DNA from: Strigops habroptila
Lineage: Eukaryota > Chordata > Aves > Psittaciformes > Psittacidae
Assembly (NCBI RefSeq): GCF_004027225.2
Contig: NC_044302.2
Coordinates: 75,641,253-75,705,252, forward strand
Reading direction: 5' to 3'
DNA: 64,000 nucleotides
Position 1 is the first letter of the stretch. The number at the start of each line of letters is the position of its first letter. A program made the position numbers and the translations under genes. The notes under the pieces were generated by a model that was not told the origin of the DNA, did not search any database, and was given only the letters and a program-made list of their open reading frames with translations. Of the stretch, positions 13,336-26,694 are shown in pieces.

Positions 13336-14604
13336 TACCAGCCAAACTTTGGTCTTGCTAATTCTATCTCTGCATGCCCAAGTGATGCGTCTGTACACCT
13401 CCTTGGTAGTATATCCTGCCTTTTACTTCCCAGAGACCTCTTTTTTGTGTTTGAGTTCAGTCAGATAGTCTTTGTTTGACCATGCTGGTTTCCTGCAGTG
13501 CCCGCTATATGAGGTGCATATTGGGATAATCTCATTGGCCAATGAAGTTGTCGGGCACAAGCAGGTTCAGTCTCCTTGAAAACAGGGTTGGGGGGAATTA
13601 AAAAAAATAATGGTTTCAATTTGGGCTTTGAAAGCACACTAATATTGTATGGAACCACTTTGTGTAGTCCCTCATTCCCAATTACACATTAAGGCTGAGA
13701 CATACTAGTGCCTTAGTCCCTCTCTGTCAGGGGCTATAGATTATGAGTAAATCCATATGTGACAGTTTGCCTATTACTACAATCAAGGGGTCGACAGAAA
13801 CACTGTTTGAATCTTGATCTTGAATGTCAGTCCTCTTTCTCTAAGGCATGGTTTCCTTTTGCTTTCCTCAATCTTGTTACTGAACAAAGTGTGTATAGCC
13901 ACTCTGCTCATTGCAGACTCAAAATCAGAAAAGGAGATACAAATCCAGTGAGAGTTATGAAAAGCAGAAGCTTGATGTTGAACCTGAATTCAAAGATGCC
14001 TGGCTGGAGGGATGGATGGAGAATACACATGAAAAAGTAATCTAAGCACAGTATTCTGGGGCTCCTGAAGCTTAAGAGTATAGGGATTTAGAAGAAATAT
14101 AAAAGAAAACTGAAATAGTTGAGACAGGAAATGATTCAAGAATGAATAAGAATTTCAGCAGAGCCAGGGCTGAAGCAAGGAAGATGCCTGGCGGTGCTGT
14201 AGAGATTGAGAGATCAGTGACACACAAGCAAACTGTAAGAAGAATGACAGACTTAAAAATCAGTTCAGGCTCAAGGATATATTTCAAGATATTTGGCCTT
14301 CACTACTGCAGAAGATAATTAAGCAAATTGTTGCATTAGTTGGAGTCTTGGAGTCCTCTTACAACGTTAAAAAAAAAAAAAGATTTCATAGCTGCCAAAC
14401 CAGAGTCCCTTGCAGGCTTTTCTCCCCTTTCAATAAAAGTTAAGTGGAGGAGGGATGCACTATGAGGAGGGAAGAACTATGGTGGTATTCTGGTTCTGAC
14501 ACCTGTCAAGGCTGTCCTCAGTGCACTTGCTTTAAAACAACCTCTAACATATATTTAGAAATACACATGTAGAGGATTTATTTGTTTGAAGGGATATTGC
14601 AGAG

Positions 14605-14665
14605 TAAAAAAAAAAACAACCAAAAGCCAAAAACCAAAAAAAAAAAAAAAAAAACCAAAAACCCT
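14605..14665. repeat. A/C-rich low-complexity tract
   Basis: Long A runs interspersed with CC (AAAAACC-like units), the complement of the TTTTGG-type tracts elsewhere in the window. It has no coding potential and may derive from an old retroelement tail. Confidence 0.8.
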
Positions 14666-16064
14666 AAAGAAGCTGTATGAGAGATTTGACATTGACAGCT
14701 CTTCTAAAGAGCATGGAACAGAAGGACTATAACAAATGCAGAATATTGTAGGATCATCTCATGTAGACAGAGCTCAATGGGCTCAACAGAAATGGGAATG
14801 GTAAATGAAAGAAAATCATAGGTGCCATTCTTGAAAAAGCAGTGGTGGTTCAGGCTGAAAATAGTAAAAAATTGACGAAGAAAGGGTGTAGAGGAGAAAA
14901 CAGCTCAGTTAGTTGCTTCTCAGGGCTGTTTGGAAGGTGACAATGACAAAAGCAAGGTGGAGAGGCTTCAGTGGAATCCCTTTCCCACTTCCCATGGAGG
15001 CATTGGGATTTTAAAGTAAGTTCACCTTACTTCAAAATGCCATGCAAGACTGTAAAAGTGGAGACCGTGCAGCTGGCTTTTATGCAAAGCTGTTGTCTTA
15101 ATGAGAAAATGTGAAAGGCTGAAGAATAAACATAAAAGAATAATTATTTCATAGACCTGTAAATGTAAAAGAACACAGTCCTAGAGAAGAAATAAACAAC
15201 TCTTAGATCAAAAGATTCACAGATCACCTTCACTGGAGGAATAAGTAGAAATTTATTAGTTGCCTTTTTATTTTTCTTTTTTTTTTTTAAGCTAGCTCAC
15301 AATAAGTATACAGCTTAATGTCAACTTAAATTACATCTACAGTTTTCTGACAGATTCATTTGCTTTTTCAGGTTTATGTCTAGCACACTGACAGTTTCTA
15401 ATCAATAGGAGACAATTCCCTTTGAGAGTTATTAAAATATACCTTGCATTTAAATGCAATAAAAAGCCTGACTGAACATGCCTCTGTTCCTCATAATACA
15501 TAAATACCACATCTGGTCCATAAAAAACATGCATTATACAGAGATTGTATGAATGCCAGATACGTATTACTACATGGAGCTGTTTTATCCATCTAGCCTA
15601 ATTTCCAGATGTTTTATTACTTGTAGACAAGAGTATTGTCAAAACTGTTGCTGGAAGTCCATTTATTTCAAGAGTGCAAGGGACAGGGGTAGTGAGTTAA
15701 GCTACAGGAAATGTTTGTGATACAGTTAATGGCAAGTCATGTGACTGAATCATCAGTGCTATCATGTTTAAAGAGATGCACTTAAAAATTCAATTTCAGA
15801 CTAAAATTTCAGTTGACTGCATTTTAAATATGCACTTACTTATTCTTCCAGCAGTAAATGGCAGATAATTGCAGGTAATATTTACAAAAACCAGAGCAAG
15901 CAACTAATGGAAATGAAATGGAAACCATTAGTGCAAAAGTTGCAGGTAACTATAACCATATCCAAAAACATATCAAGCAGTTAGCTAAAAATTCTGAAGA
16001 CATTGAAAACTAATATCCTTTAATCCTCCAATTTGGAATTGGGCTGTGGGATTTTTATTCGGTT

Positions 16065-16165
16065 TGTTTCTGTTGGGGTTTTTTTGGTTTTGTTTTTTTG
16101 GTTTTTTGTTTTTTGGTTTTTTTTTTTTTTGGTTTGGTTTGGTTTTTTGTTTATTTGTTTTTCCT
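16065..16165. repeat. T/G-rich low-complexity tract (TTTTGG-like)
   Basis: About 100 bases made almost only of T and G, in irregular TTTTGG / GGTTTTTT units. Similar shorter tracts occur near 2515, 31497, 35820, 42140 and 60000. Confidence 0.85.
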
Positions 16166-19100
16166 CTGTGAAGAACAGAAATGTGTTTTCAAACATTATT
16201 TGAAATGAAAGCGACAGTTCTCAAGGAGCCATATGGCATCTGAAAAACTTGTTTGAGTCCCCCACAAAAGCAAGGTTTCTAGTGCAATATTTAAAGTGTG
16301 AGGGATGAAAAGGCATGTAGGTGAGTGCATAAAGGAAAGGAAAAGCAGCAGACACTATGTCATAAAAATGTTGTTTCACCAAGATGTCAGAAGAGACTGA
16401 ACTAGGTTTAGTTTGAGCACAGCAAGGTAGAATGAAGCAATTTTAAGAATGCGACTAGGAAGTAGGCACTAATGTAAGGGTTGGACAGTATCCACTACTT
16501 TTCCTTGTAATGAAAGTACATTTCGTTAAACACAGGATTTGGTGTAGTGAAGAACAAGCTATGCAGAGATGTGAACGTTACTATATGAAAACACACTGAT
16601 TTTTAGAATATTGGATATATCAATGTGACTTTTTTGATTTTATTCCTGAAAAAAAAACTTAGCATGGCTATAGTAAAATTACTTTACAATCCTATTCAAA
16701 ATGGCATCATAATGTGATCTCATAACTTCTGTTACTAAGAAGTAACAACCCCAGACTCTTTTCTGACCTGAAATACTTCCTATACTGGCACTGAAAACCT
16801 CAAAGTTCCTTTCCTCAATTTACTGTGGGTCCGTTTCAAATTACATACTACTTCTCACACCTTACCTTCTTTTTTAGTAAATCCCAAGCAGGACCACACT
16901 CATTTTAAAAAACCCCTAACAACTCAATGATCAGGTAAAGAGAGCAGTCCTAACTGTTTCTCAGAGAAACCTGGAGACTACAGTCTATGATTCACTAAGT
17001 CCACTAAGATGGACTTATCAGTTAAATGATTAATTTGATTACTCAGATTTACTAAATACCAACATTTAAAACAGGTTGACACTATATTTACTAAAACCCT
17101 AGAAAACATTTCCAAACTGTGTGAGTTACATAATGGCTAGGAGGGTAAAATGAATTTCATTCCTATGAACACCACAACCCCATAACTTGTATTTATCTGA
17201 AACCGAAAATAGACTATAAATGACCCAAGGCTTAGACATGACTCAAAAAATAGGAAAATATTCATCATGCCATCCATGAAAACTATGATGTCTACTCCAC
17301 CATCACTGGTAGTTCCTCAGATATCAAGTTAGGATCATCATCAATAACACACCCTACATCTCAGGTTGAGGCCTGTCCTGCTGCAGCCATTAGCCCTCTT
17401 CTCTAAAGACAGCTCCAGTGAGCTATCGTATGCTCACTCCATATGCTAATCGATATGCCTTATTGATAAGCATTTCAGCAGGCCCCTTAAACCAGTCAGA
17501 AAACTTGTGGGTTAGTGTACTGACAACTATAAGACCAGGACATCTAGAATTACAGATTGAGTAGCACAGCACAGGAGATTATCCCTTGTAAACACAAGAC
17601 ACTTTAGTGGAAGTGAATAGACAGCTGAATGGCTTCTCTGTGTGGTCTGTGGCCAAAGCCAGGAGAGTTCTCATATCCCCTCTCAAAAGGATTGTGTATA
17701 ATGATTGAGATAGCTGTGATAAGACTAAGGAGGTAATTAATATTTCTCACTGATTGTATCAGCCTAATCACTAAGGCATTCCCTCCCCTCTTTCAAACTC
17801 TTTGTTCTCTCATAGTAAATGGAAAGCAACCTGGATAGAGAGCATGTTTGCTTGTACAAAGGAGGATAGACTATGCAGAAACATCCTGTGTAAAAACACC
17901 ACCAAGAGACAATGCACTTGTGCAGTGCTGGAAGAAAAATATCCTCTATGTTCTCTGCCATGTTTCTGTATTGGAAATGGGATAAAGGTCCCATTTCCTA
18001 ATGGTCTTTACCAGCTTAGTTCATTCTATGATTCTGTGTAAGTGAATTTTTCCTTTTTGGATCCCACAAAGAAGCACTGGTTAAATTAATAAACTCTGCA
18101 TGACTCCTGCTAAATATCTTGACATCTCTAGGGATCAAATCTGTCACTTAGAATATGTCTATAGCGTATCTAACAGAATTAAATTAAACTTGACTGAGTA
18201 CAGCAATATAAACACATATTAGAGAATTCAAAACAAGCAGCTTGTTACGAACATCACAAGACTTACACCTCTACGCTCAAAATGAATTTTTTTCCAAAGC
18301 TAAGAACATAAGGACTATAAATACTAACACTAGTGTTTATATTAGGAGGTCTCCAAATACAACATGCTAGCCAAAAACATGCGAACAAAGTCACAGAGAT
18401 AGAACAATCCCAAGCTAAACCAGAACAGCTGCAAATTATATGGCAGGTAGAACTTGCCTCATCCTCAGTCTTCATTCACCTGTGTCCCACTATCAATTTT
18501 TATTGAAAGCATCTGCAAGCTCTCACTACAACACTTTATTGTCCAAGAGAAAGACAAGTGTTGTTAAAAACAAAACAGTATCCTTAAAGTTGACCCCTCT
18601 GGGGATTTTTCAGTATACTGTTACCCATATTATTGTCTAAAACATAGGGTATTCCTTTTGCAGTTCTCATGAAATTCGAGGAAAAAAGGATATCATCTAT
18701 CTTTGATTTTTTTTGGACCAGAAAATGTGTCTGTCTTATATGTATTCTGGGTCCTGTTTGCATACATGCTGTAATCCTAACACATGTTCTTGTTTCATTT
18801 TAGAAGGACCAGTGGAAGAGTTTGTATCCACTGGCTTCTTTACTGCTCCATAAAGCATGACTCTTCTGTAATCAAAGTTTGTGATAAAAATGAAATGAGC
18901 CTAAGGAGGCTAATTCATACCTCCTTCCTCCATATCCCCTATCCACTCCACCCTGCATTAAGGAGTCGCTATTGGACATTGCAAAAAAAGGCTTTAAATT
19001 ATTTTCTTCTTAATAGACTACCCTGCGTGCAGCTCGCTGCTTTTTGGGATCACCGTCCTGTTTTAAAATAACAGCAAATCAGTAACAATTCGCCTGCAGT

Positions 19101-19689
19101 GAACAGTGCACCAAATGTAGTTTGGCAACACACTAGAACACATTAGTGGTGGGCAACACTATATGATCTTTCCAATCTACTGGTACCAAATAGATGTCAT
19201 TACACAAGCAACCCCAAACATTTTCAGAGGACCTCTGCCTTTCACCTTTTGCTAATCCCTTTCTCGCTAAGTGATCTGGCTGTTCTTGAGCCAGCACTTG
19301 ACTTACAGGACTTTACCTCAATGGAAAACCTGGACCACTGAGTGATACAGCCTTTTTCTTCTCTTTTACTCTCCCTACAAGACTTACTCCCCTTCCAGGA
19401 GCACAAACACAGCAGTAGCTCTGCAGCATGTCCAGGTCAGCTTTTCCTGCACCCTACTTACCCCAGCACACCAAGACACAGCCACAATGAAGCAGCAGGT
19501 TCTCTATCTCTAGCTGCAGCACTGAGGCACAGCTAAACCTAGTTAAGGGTGTCCAAGGAGGACAGAAGACAGTATCATTAGGTATTGTGCGCAGTAACTT
19601 TAATGTCACACACATTTACCTCATTAATCAGTGCATATACTTAATTTAGTTGTAGTGTATAATATATATCTACTGCAGCTGGCACTAAG

Positions 19690-20070
19690 TCACAGCAGCA
19701 TTGATCAAAGAGTGTTGGCAGGAAAGGACTTCTGCACAGGGTGGTCTAACACCAACACCAGATGAGGTCAGCTGCAGCTTTACATGGCCAAGGTCAAAAG
19801 CCCCTGTGGATGAAACCCTGTAGCTCCTCCAGTGTGTCCCAGTGCCACACGGAAGAAGTTACCAGCCTGTACTGATGCACAGGACTATTCTACCCTAGCA
19901 CACTTCTCATCATTGAAATTCATGAGTTTTCTGTTAGCCCTATCCTTGAATTTCTCAAAGTCTCTCTGAACTGAAGTTCTGCCTATAGGTCTGTCATCCT
20001 CTCCTACTAAATTGTACTGTACACAAATTGGACATCTCATCACAACAGACACAGCATAGCCCTCCCTAGA
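19690..20070 (-). mobile_element. Degenerate CR1-type LINE fragment, minus strand
   Basis: The minus-strand translation around 19888-19990 contains a worn version of the CR1 reverse transcriptase segment: SVQRDFEKFKDRANRKLMNF corresponds to the usual AIQRDLDRLxxWAxxNLMKF. The plus strand around 19860-19990 has the matching CR1-like wording (acagg..., then ...TCTCTCTGAA). The 3' tail is poorly preserved. It is an old, heavily mutated copy with uncertain boundaries. Confidence 0.6.
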
Positions 20071-21260
20071 GAACTGGGGCTCCACCTGAAACCACTGTGT
20101 GTGTTTAGTGGGGACTTAGCACAGAGTAAAATCATCAGGAGAAAGAGATCAAACTTCCAAGTACCCAGCAACTGAACTCATCCTAAGTTTAACATTTTCA
20201 GCAAGGAGGGAGTCATGAAGAAAACAAGATCCACTCAGGTCCTGGAAATAATAATTTTGTTTCTTGCCTCTCTAAACATAGTGGGCTTAGATTTTTGCTA
20301 CTGGAAAATTCTTTCGGTGACCTTAAAAAGCATGAGCTTACCCCTGTGCGCTGAATTTTGCCCAGTCTCAGAAGCTGGAACACAGTTTACTATTTTCCCG
20401 CAATTTGTAATCAGTAAATTTTAATGTTAAGAATGTTAGCTACTCTGAATACAAGTAATCATTAAGTCGGCATCTGATTTGCATGGATTTCCTCAGTGAC
20501 AAAATGCAATAATATTTACGTTGCCATACGTGCACAGCATGGAGGAGCTCGGCTCCTCTAATCAGCTAACAAAAGGTGCAGACGAGACTAATTGCTGTTC
20601 CTATCACGCCTGTAGTTCCACTCTCAGTGTTATGTCCCTAGGAATGAGAGCCAAACGCTGATTCAGTGAGAGCATAGCACCACCTGCTGCCAAAGACAAG
20701 GCTTCAGAAGGGAGGAAAAGTTTTTGCCATCTTTCTCTGTAATATTGCTAGGTTTAATTTAAAAAAAAGAAAAAAAGGAAAAAACCTGTCTGTATTAGCT
20801 CTTTGATTATTAATGAAGTCTCCAACATATAAAACTTGCAAAGGTTTTGTACCTCAGACTCTGGGTGTTTCTTGGCCATTTCAGTTATTCTATCATGTTT
20901 ATATTCAGTGCTAACAAGGTGCTTCTCTAGAAAACATCCCTTTTAGAGCTTGTACGCACACGCAGTTTTGCCTAGTGTAAAGCAAAGGATGTAGAAGGAT
21001 TTGTGTTTTCAATGTGTAATTTATTACAGTGATGCAACAAAGAAGTGACTAACATGCTCTGACAGTAATTTAAGCTCAGACAAATGTACAGTAATTATGT
21101 TTGTGTGGGTCTGCCTTTGGTTCATAATACATTAGCAGGTGCCTTCCTGCACCGCACCTCTTCCTGATTCACCAGCCTGTTCATGTGGATGCACTATGCT
21201 CTTTTGGGATCTTAGAAGCCTCATGTCACCTCTCAGAAAAAATGCTGCTGTGCAGCTGGG
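20071..21260. other. Intergenic DNA; contains a possible conserved non-coding element
   Basis: No gene seen. The stretch 20461-20640 is less AT-rich than its surroundings and dense in transcription-factor-like motifs: octamer ATTTGCAT at 20477-20484, an AP-1-like TCAGTGAC, homeodomain TAAT cores, and a short hairpin GAGGAGC/GCTCCTC at 20542-20558. This is suggestive only. Confidence 0.35.
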
Positions 21261-21990
21261 TGTATTGGGTTTACATGGCAAACGTTTGGTATAGGGCAGG
21301 TACAGAGGTGGCTTCTGTGAGAAGTTCTAGAAGCTTCTCCCATGTCTGACAGAGCCAGTGCGAACCGGCTCCAAGATGAACCCACCACTGCTGGCCAAGG
21401 CTGAGCCCATCAGCAGTGGTGGTAGTTCCTCTGGGATAACAGATTTAAGAAGGGGGAAAAAAATAACAAAATTGTGCAATGCCAATTGCAGCCGGAGAGA
21501 GGAGTGAGAGTGCGTGAGAGCAAGAGCTCTGCAGAGAGCAAGGCCAGTGAAGAAGATGGGGAGGAGATGCTCCAGGCACTGATTTCCCTGCAGAGATTTC
21601 CCTGCAGGCTATGGTGCAGACCATGGTGATCCCCCTTCAGTCCATGGAGGTCCACGGTGGAGCAGATAACCACCTGCAGCCTGTGGAGGACGCGACGCCA
21701 GAGCAGGGGGATGCCTAAAAGAGGCTGTGATCCCATGGGAAGCCTGCACTGGAGCAGGTTTGCTGCAGGACTTGTAACCCCGCAGGGGACCCACGCTGGA
21801 GCAGTCTGTTCCTGAACGACTGCACCCCATGGAAGGGACCCACACTGGAGCAGTTTGTGAAGAACTGCAGCCCATAGGAAGGACTCACCTTGGAGAAGTT
21901 CATGGAGGACTGTTTCCTGTGGGAGGGACCCCACGCTGGAGCAGGGGAAGAGTGTGAGAAGTCCTCCCCCTGAGGAGAAAGGAGCAGCAG
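21261..21990 (+). mobile_element. LTR-like avian interspersed repeat with internal minisatellite, 3'-truncated
   Basis: Starts with TGTATTGGGTTTACATGGCA and continues with wording I recognise from a common avian interspersed repeat (GAGAAGTTCTAGAAGCTTCT, GCCAAGGCTGAGCCCATCAG). I believe it is LTR-like, but the family name is not certain. Its inner part (about 21690-21960) is a tandem array of ~47-bp units, each with CTGGAGCAG. After ~21990 the similarity to the family stops, so the 3' end is missing. The long minus-strand open frame here (21410-21934) is a by-product of the repeat, not a gene. It has no retroviral gene. Confidence 0.65.
21690..21960. repeat. Minisatellite of ~47-bp units
   Basis: The unit core CTGGAGCAG recurs at 21749, 21796, 21845, about 21890 (as TTGGAGAAG) and 21936, that is every 45-49 bp. 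Between cores there is a conserved CTGCAxCCCxTGGGAxGG-like spacer. It lies inside the LTR-like repeat. Confidence 0.85.
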
Positions 21991-24900
21991 AAACAGGACA
22001 ACTTTATTTAGCAGAAGGCCAGAACTACTTGAATGTTTGGGCCATAGTGGTAAAAGATCTGGAAATCCTCAGGGAAGTGGCCCTAGAAGCCTAAGAAATT
22101 CTCCTCGTGCTTGAACAGCCATTATTCCTCTGTGCTCAAAACAGTGACTCATTTGCTGACTACCTTGCTTCTAACCCAGGACTGCTCTGCCATGTCCTAC
22201 CCTGCCAAACTGTGTGAGCAGCGATGGGACAGTGGTCTAAGAAACTAGCAGGTAATGATCAGGCACAAATCATTACTCAAAACAGACCGTACAAGAGCCC
22301 TTACTCGCTTCAGTCTTTTCTCCCTCTGATATATCTCATTGCAATTGCCGCAGACTGAAGAACCAGTGTTGATGAACCAGCGTTGATGAAACTAAAGACC
22401 CCGGAGCAATCTATTTGGAAGCAGCAGGTCTCCACCAGAATAAAAGAATCCATCAGTCTGACATCCCCAAACCTGGAGTCAGCATCGCTCCAGACAGCTG
22501 TGAAACAAAAAGACAAATCAACAAAAGACCACAAGAGGTTTTATAGCTAGATAGTAGACATTTCTGTACCTGGCATATGCTGACGCTTTCTCCTGACATG
22601 TTCTTCACACCTTCTAGGGGCTTAAATATGGAAGCCACAGACTTGCCTCAGTACCAGAATCATTCAGATTAAATTTGAATTCAGATGTATTCAAACAACA
22701 TAGCAAACACACAGTGAGGCTGACATCCTAAACTACAATTCCCTTTACAAAACAATATGTATATATTATCTATCCTGTATCCACAGTTTGCTTTGTAGCT
22801 GGTTCACATACTTACACTAATCATGTGCCTGGCATGTGCATCCATTCTGTCTTTGCTATTGTTTGAAGCAGCTTTGGCCTGTGAGTTTTCTTCAAGTTAC
22901 ATCAGTTAAACATCCTGTTTTGGTTAGTTCTCATCCTTAATTACTTATGTGTGTCAACATCAGTACCAGCATTCTCAGTGTGTAGCTCACACACAGCTCC
23001 TGTATAATCTTCTTCCATTTTGAAATTCTCTCGAACCACCAAACATACTTGAAGTCAACCAACTATACCCATAATTCAACCACTCTCTGGTCACACACAG
23101 GATTTCTAGGCTGTAAAGGGTTTCCAAACTTCTAGATCTAATCAGTGCCTGAACACCCCTGATACATACGGGGTGCCCTTAAAATAAATCTGTACAAAGT
23201 GGCCAGGATAAAACAGAAGATACATCTAGCAAAATCTGGACATACAATCACCAAACAGAAGATCATTTGTAAACTAGATTAGGAATTTACAGTGCAGCAA
23301 AAGACTCCCGGCTAGAAGTTTATTCCATTTCCAAACTGCAGAATCTTCACAAATTTTCCCTAGAAAACTGCAGAGACTGTACAGTAAAGTTCTTTGTGCA
23401 CCTGGAAATACTGCTGAGAGATCTCCAGTCACTTTGAAGTGACTGCTCTAGCCACAGCAGAATTGGAACAACTGAGACCAGCTTTACCACTTCCTCCTAT
23501 AAAAGACGCTGCTGTCCAGTCCTATTCCACCATTTTATTTAGCTAGATGAACCTTTGAGATGCCTTAATGTCCAAAACTGCTTTTGGTTGTATTTTTTTT
23601 TAACTCCTATTTAACACAGGGATATGTATGTGTGAAGGAATCTGTACAATTCTGTTGTAGAAGTCAAGTTCAGCTATATTCATACCACATTTTGTATTTC
23701 ACTGTGGCACTTTTTTCCCCTTCTTCAGACCTCCCAGAAGAAAAGGTTAGGCTATAACTAATTGTCACAAAACTTTTACCTTAGAGAATGGAAAAGCTAC
23801 TGTGATAGAACAGGGGGATGCAGGTTCCTTATCTGAATAATGATTCGTGTCTGTACTTCTGAGTTTTAAAAAATTTCCATAAAAATGCAAAATAGTACTT
23901 CTAGCACTCATTCACTAGGTATGTATAAGCTATGAAGTTGTGTAATCCTTTACAGGCATAGATAAGAATGCATCCTCATTCTACACAGTTTACAATCTAA
24001 GCAAAAAGTCCACAACGAAAGAGAACCAAAATCCATTCCTCTCAGGAGCATGATATCAAATTTATAGAACAGGCCAAGTACAAAGAATGATATATTTCCA
24101 CATTCAAGACGTTGATACTGGAGCATAGTGATCTTTCAGAATACTCTCATTGCTTTCCCAGGTTGTCCTATGAGTTAGAGGTATAAAGTCATAAACAATT
24201 CACGGATACTTTAAAACAGCATTTGCTAATCACAGTACAGTCTAGAAGCATAACAGTATCTGTTATCACTAAAGTCTTAGCTATCACTTGATGTACCAGC
24301 CTATCTATAAATTTAAAAAAGAAAACCAACAGAATATTCTCCCCCAAATTATGACACTTTATCCCACTGTAATGAGTATGTAAAACATGGTATACCTCTT
24401 ACCTGAAATGTACTTCCATTGTAAAAGCCTCCTTACACAAGTGAGGTTAAAATGTCTCGGCTGAAGTGTTTTCTCCACCACTGTTCCTAACTGTTATGGC
24501 CTCATTTCCTTATTTCTACAAGTAGCTGCAAAAGAGACTCCTTCCTTCCCAGACTCCTGCTTCATCCACATTTATTATTATTTACTACATCTCATCCTGC
24601 CTCTCTCCTCCACTGCCAACATCCATATCCGATTCTCTAAAAAAGGCAAGTTAGAGACAACTAGTAATTCTGTAAAAGACAGAAAAATTACTCAAGAATT
24701 AAATCCCACAATGCATATTCTGCAGGGGAAGGAAATGGCCATGCCACATCCTGACACTTACATGTTCTACTAATAACTTCCACTAAGAAAGTCCTTATCT
24801 CCCGGACCCCTCCCCACAGACTAATAACAACCACATAAAATACCTTCTATGGGTGTTCTACTGTCCCCTGAGAACATAAGGAACTATTTGGTTTGCCAGT

Positions 24901-26459
24901 GCATGTGGACGTGTTGCTATTACTGACACAAGGGTTTTCATTCACACAGCAGAGGGGGCATACTGTGTTTGTTTGGGGAGGGGGAAATGTAAGGAAGCTT
25001 CTTGAGTAGTCATGGGGTGTGGTTACGAGGTTCGTAAGAGACAAGGTAACTAAAACAGGCTGTCTGGCCATGGAGCCTGTCATTTTCTTGCCTTTAGTAA
25101 TAATTTAAGGGTGGCTATCACACATCATCTGTGTGTGCTTGGGATCTTCCAGTTCTTGTGTTCATTCACTACTGAGAAAGTGCAGGGGGAAGACACAAAC
25201 ACTCATCAGCCTGTTGCTGTCTAACCTCAGACTCCATTCCACATCTCTGCACTACTGGCCCAGCCTCTTTGTTGTTTTTGAACTTCCCTTTGATATGCTC
25301 CTTGGATCAACTAAGGTTTTAAAAATTTAATTACTTATTTATTTTTAAAGAGCATTAATCACATCGATGTTTCCTCTCCTTGTGCACATGTGGAAACAAT
25401 TACAGTCCCACCTCTGCTGTTTCATCAGTCTGCCATGCACAGTGGAAATCCCACTGAAATAAGCAGGCCTCTGAAGATTACATACTAGAGGACTGCAGTC
25501 TGCAGTCAAATTTTCTTCAATTCTAAAGCTCCCTGCTTATCCTCTGCTTCTTCCCTGTGAGCTTAAAACCAGGCCCTAGGTGCAATATAAAACTGGGTTA
25601 CATTACATCAGTTCAGACATAATAGTGTCTAAAAATACTGACGCAAACTCAGATTGTTTGCGGTTATTAAAGACCACCATTAGGTTTCCTCAGAAAATGA
25701 GGACAGCATGTTCATGTCTGTGTACTCCACCCTTCCACCCTGAAATGTTTAAATCCCACTGGCAAGGCTCAAGCAAAACTGCCTGAGAGGTAGCTGTCTC
25801 AGAGATACCAAGCTCCTACAAGTTTGTCCAATATACAAATGGGTAAAAGAAACTATATTCATGGACTCACACAAGGAAAGACTACCTGCTCTCTTCATTC
25901 GTCATCAGAAAATTTACTCAGAGAAGAAAAAAAAAAAAGGCAGAAATTATTTAAATTAGTTTTATGTGCACAGAATAGCTTATTTAAAGACTAAAGACTG
26001 TCAGTAATAAATAAATAGGTGAATATTTGTTAGGTAACTAATGAATAAGTATACTTAATTGGTATAGAATAGCCTTGCTCTATCAAAGCTACAACCACTG
26101 AGAAGAGAACTGAAAGCAAAAATGCTTAGTGCATCTACAGCCACCATCAAGTCTGATGGCCAGGCTGGTTAACGCTTACTTGTAAACAGCAGACTTAGTT
26201 TAGTGTCTTACAGCTCCTAGCAACTTTGGCCACTCATCTTTGCCTTTTACTTCCCCAGCAGTTTGTTGATCTCTCATTCGTGCCAGAGAAACATATGAAA
26301 TAATCTTGATTTTCTAAATATGCCTAAAAAGACTAACAGAGGAAAGAAACATGAACAGTGGAGTCAGCACAGTTGAGGAGACAGTCACACCAGGCAACAG
26401 GAAGGGTGTATGTAACAGGCAACCCAAAACCTCTGCCACTACTTGAACAGCAAAGTGTA
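21991..26459. other. Intergenic DNA without recognised genes
   Basis: About 4.5 kb without a convincing gene. A 14-bp direct repeat (GAACCAGYGTTGAT) occurs twice in tandem at 22360-22387. The remainder is AT-rich, with only short chance open frames. Confidence 0.5.
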
Positions 26460-26694
26460 GCACCTGAAGGGAATGAATCAAAACACCCTGGTTTTGTTAG
26501 TCGCTGTGTGAGCTAAAATGCTAAGTGGTAAATTAAAACCTCTCTGTTAATTGTATGTTAAGATGGCAGGTTATAAATTGGGACCGCTCTGGTGAGAGCA
26601 AGATGGGCAAGTGCAGCCTTGGGTATGTATAAAACAAGGGTAGCCTTTGAAGATAAGGAAGGAGTTAACCAAGACAGATGGGGTCAGTTAACCC
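26460..26694 (+). mobile_element. Partial LTR copy (U3-like part), plus orientation
   Basis: About 235 bp that reappear, reverse-complemented and more than 90 % identical by eye, at 27389-27621. It begins GCACCTGAAGGGAATGAATC and includes a TATAAAA box at 26628-26634. Homology ends near 26694, where a GC-rich hairpin starts. Compared with the facing copy, only the promoter half is present. It has no coding sequence. Confidence 0.75.

Larger units (their letters stand above)
13336..19689. other. Intergenic DNA without recognised genes
   Basis: About 6.3 kb with no convincing coding exon. It contains A/C-rich (14600-14665) and G/T-rich (16060-16160) low-complexity tracts. At 18023-18037 there is a short ATTCTATGATTCTGTG string that might be a worn CR1 tail, but without enough flanking homology to call. 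Confidence 0.5.

Noticed and set aside
17970-18040. Short ATTCTATGATTCTGTG string, possible CR1 tail
   Set aside because: Only ~16 bases fit. The preceding sequence does not match a CR1 3' UTR well enough to call an element.
21410-21934. 174-codon minus-strand open frame
   Set aside because: It is generated by the internal minisatellite of an LTR-like repeat. The periodic Leu/Gln/Gly product matches the repeat, not a protein family.
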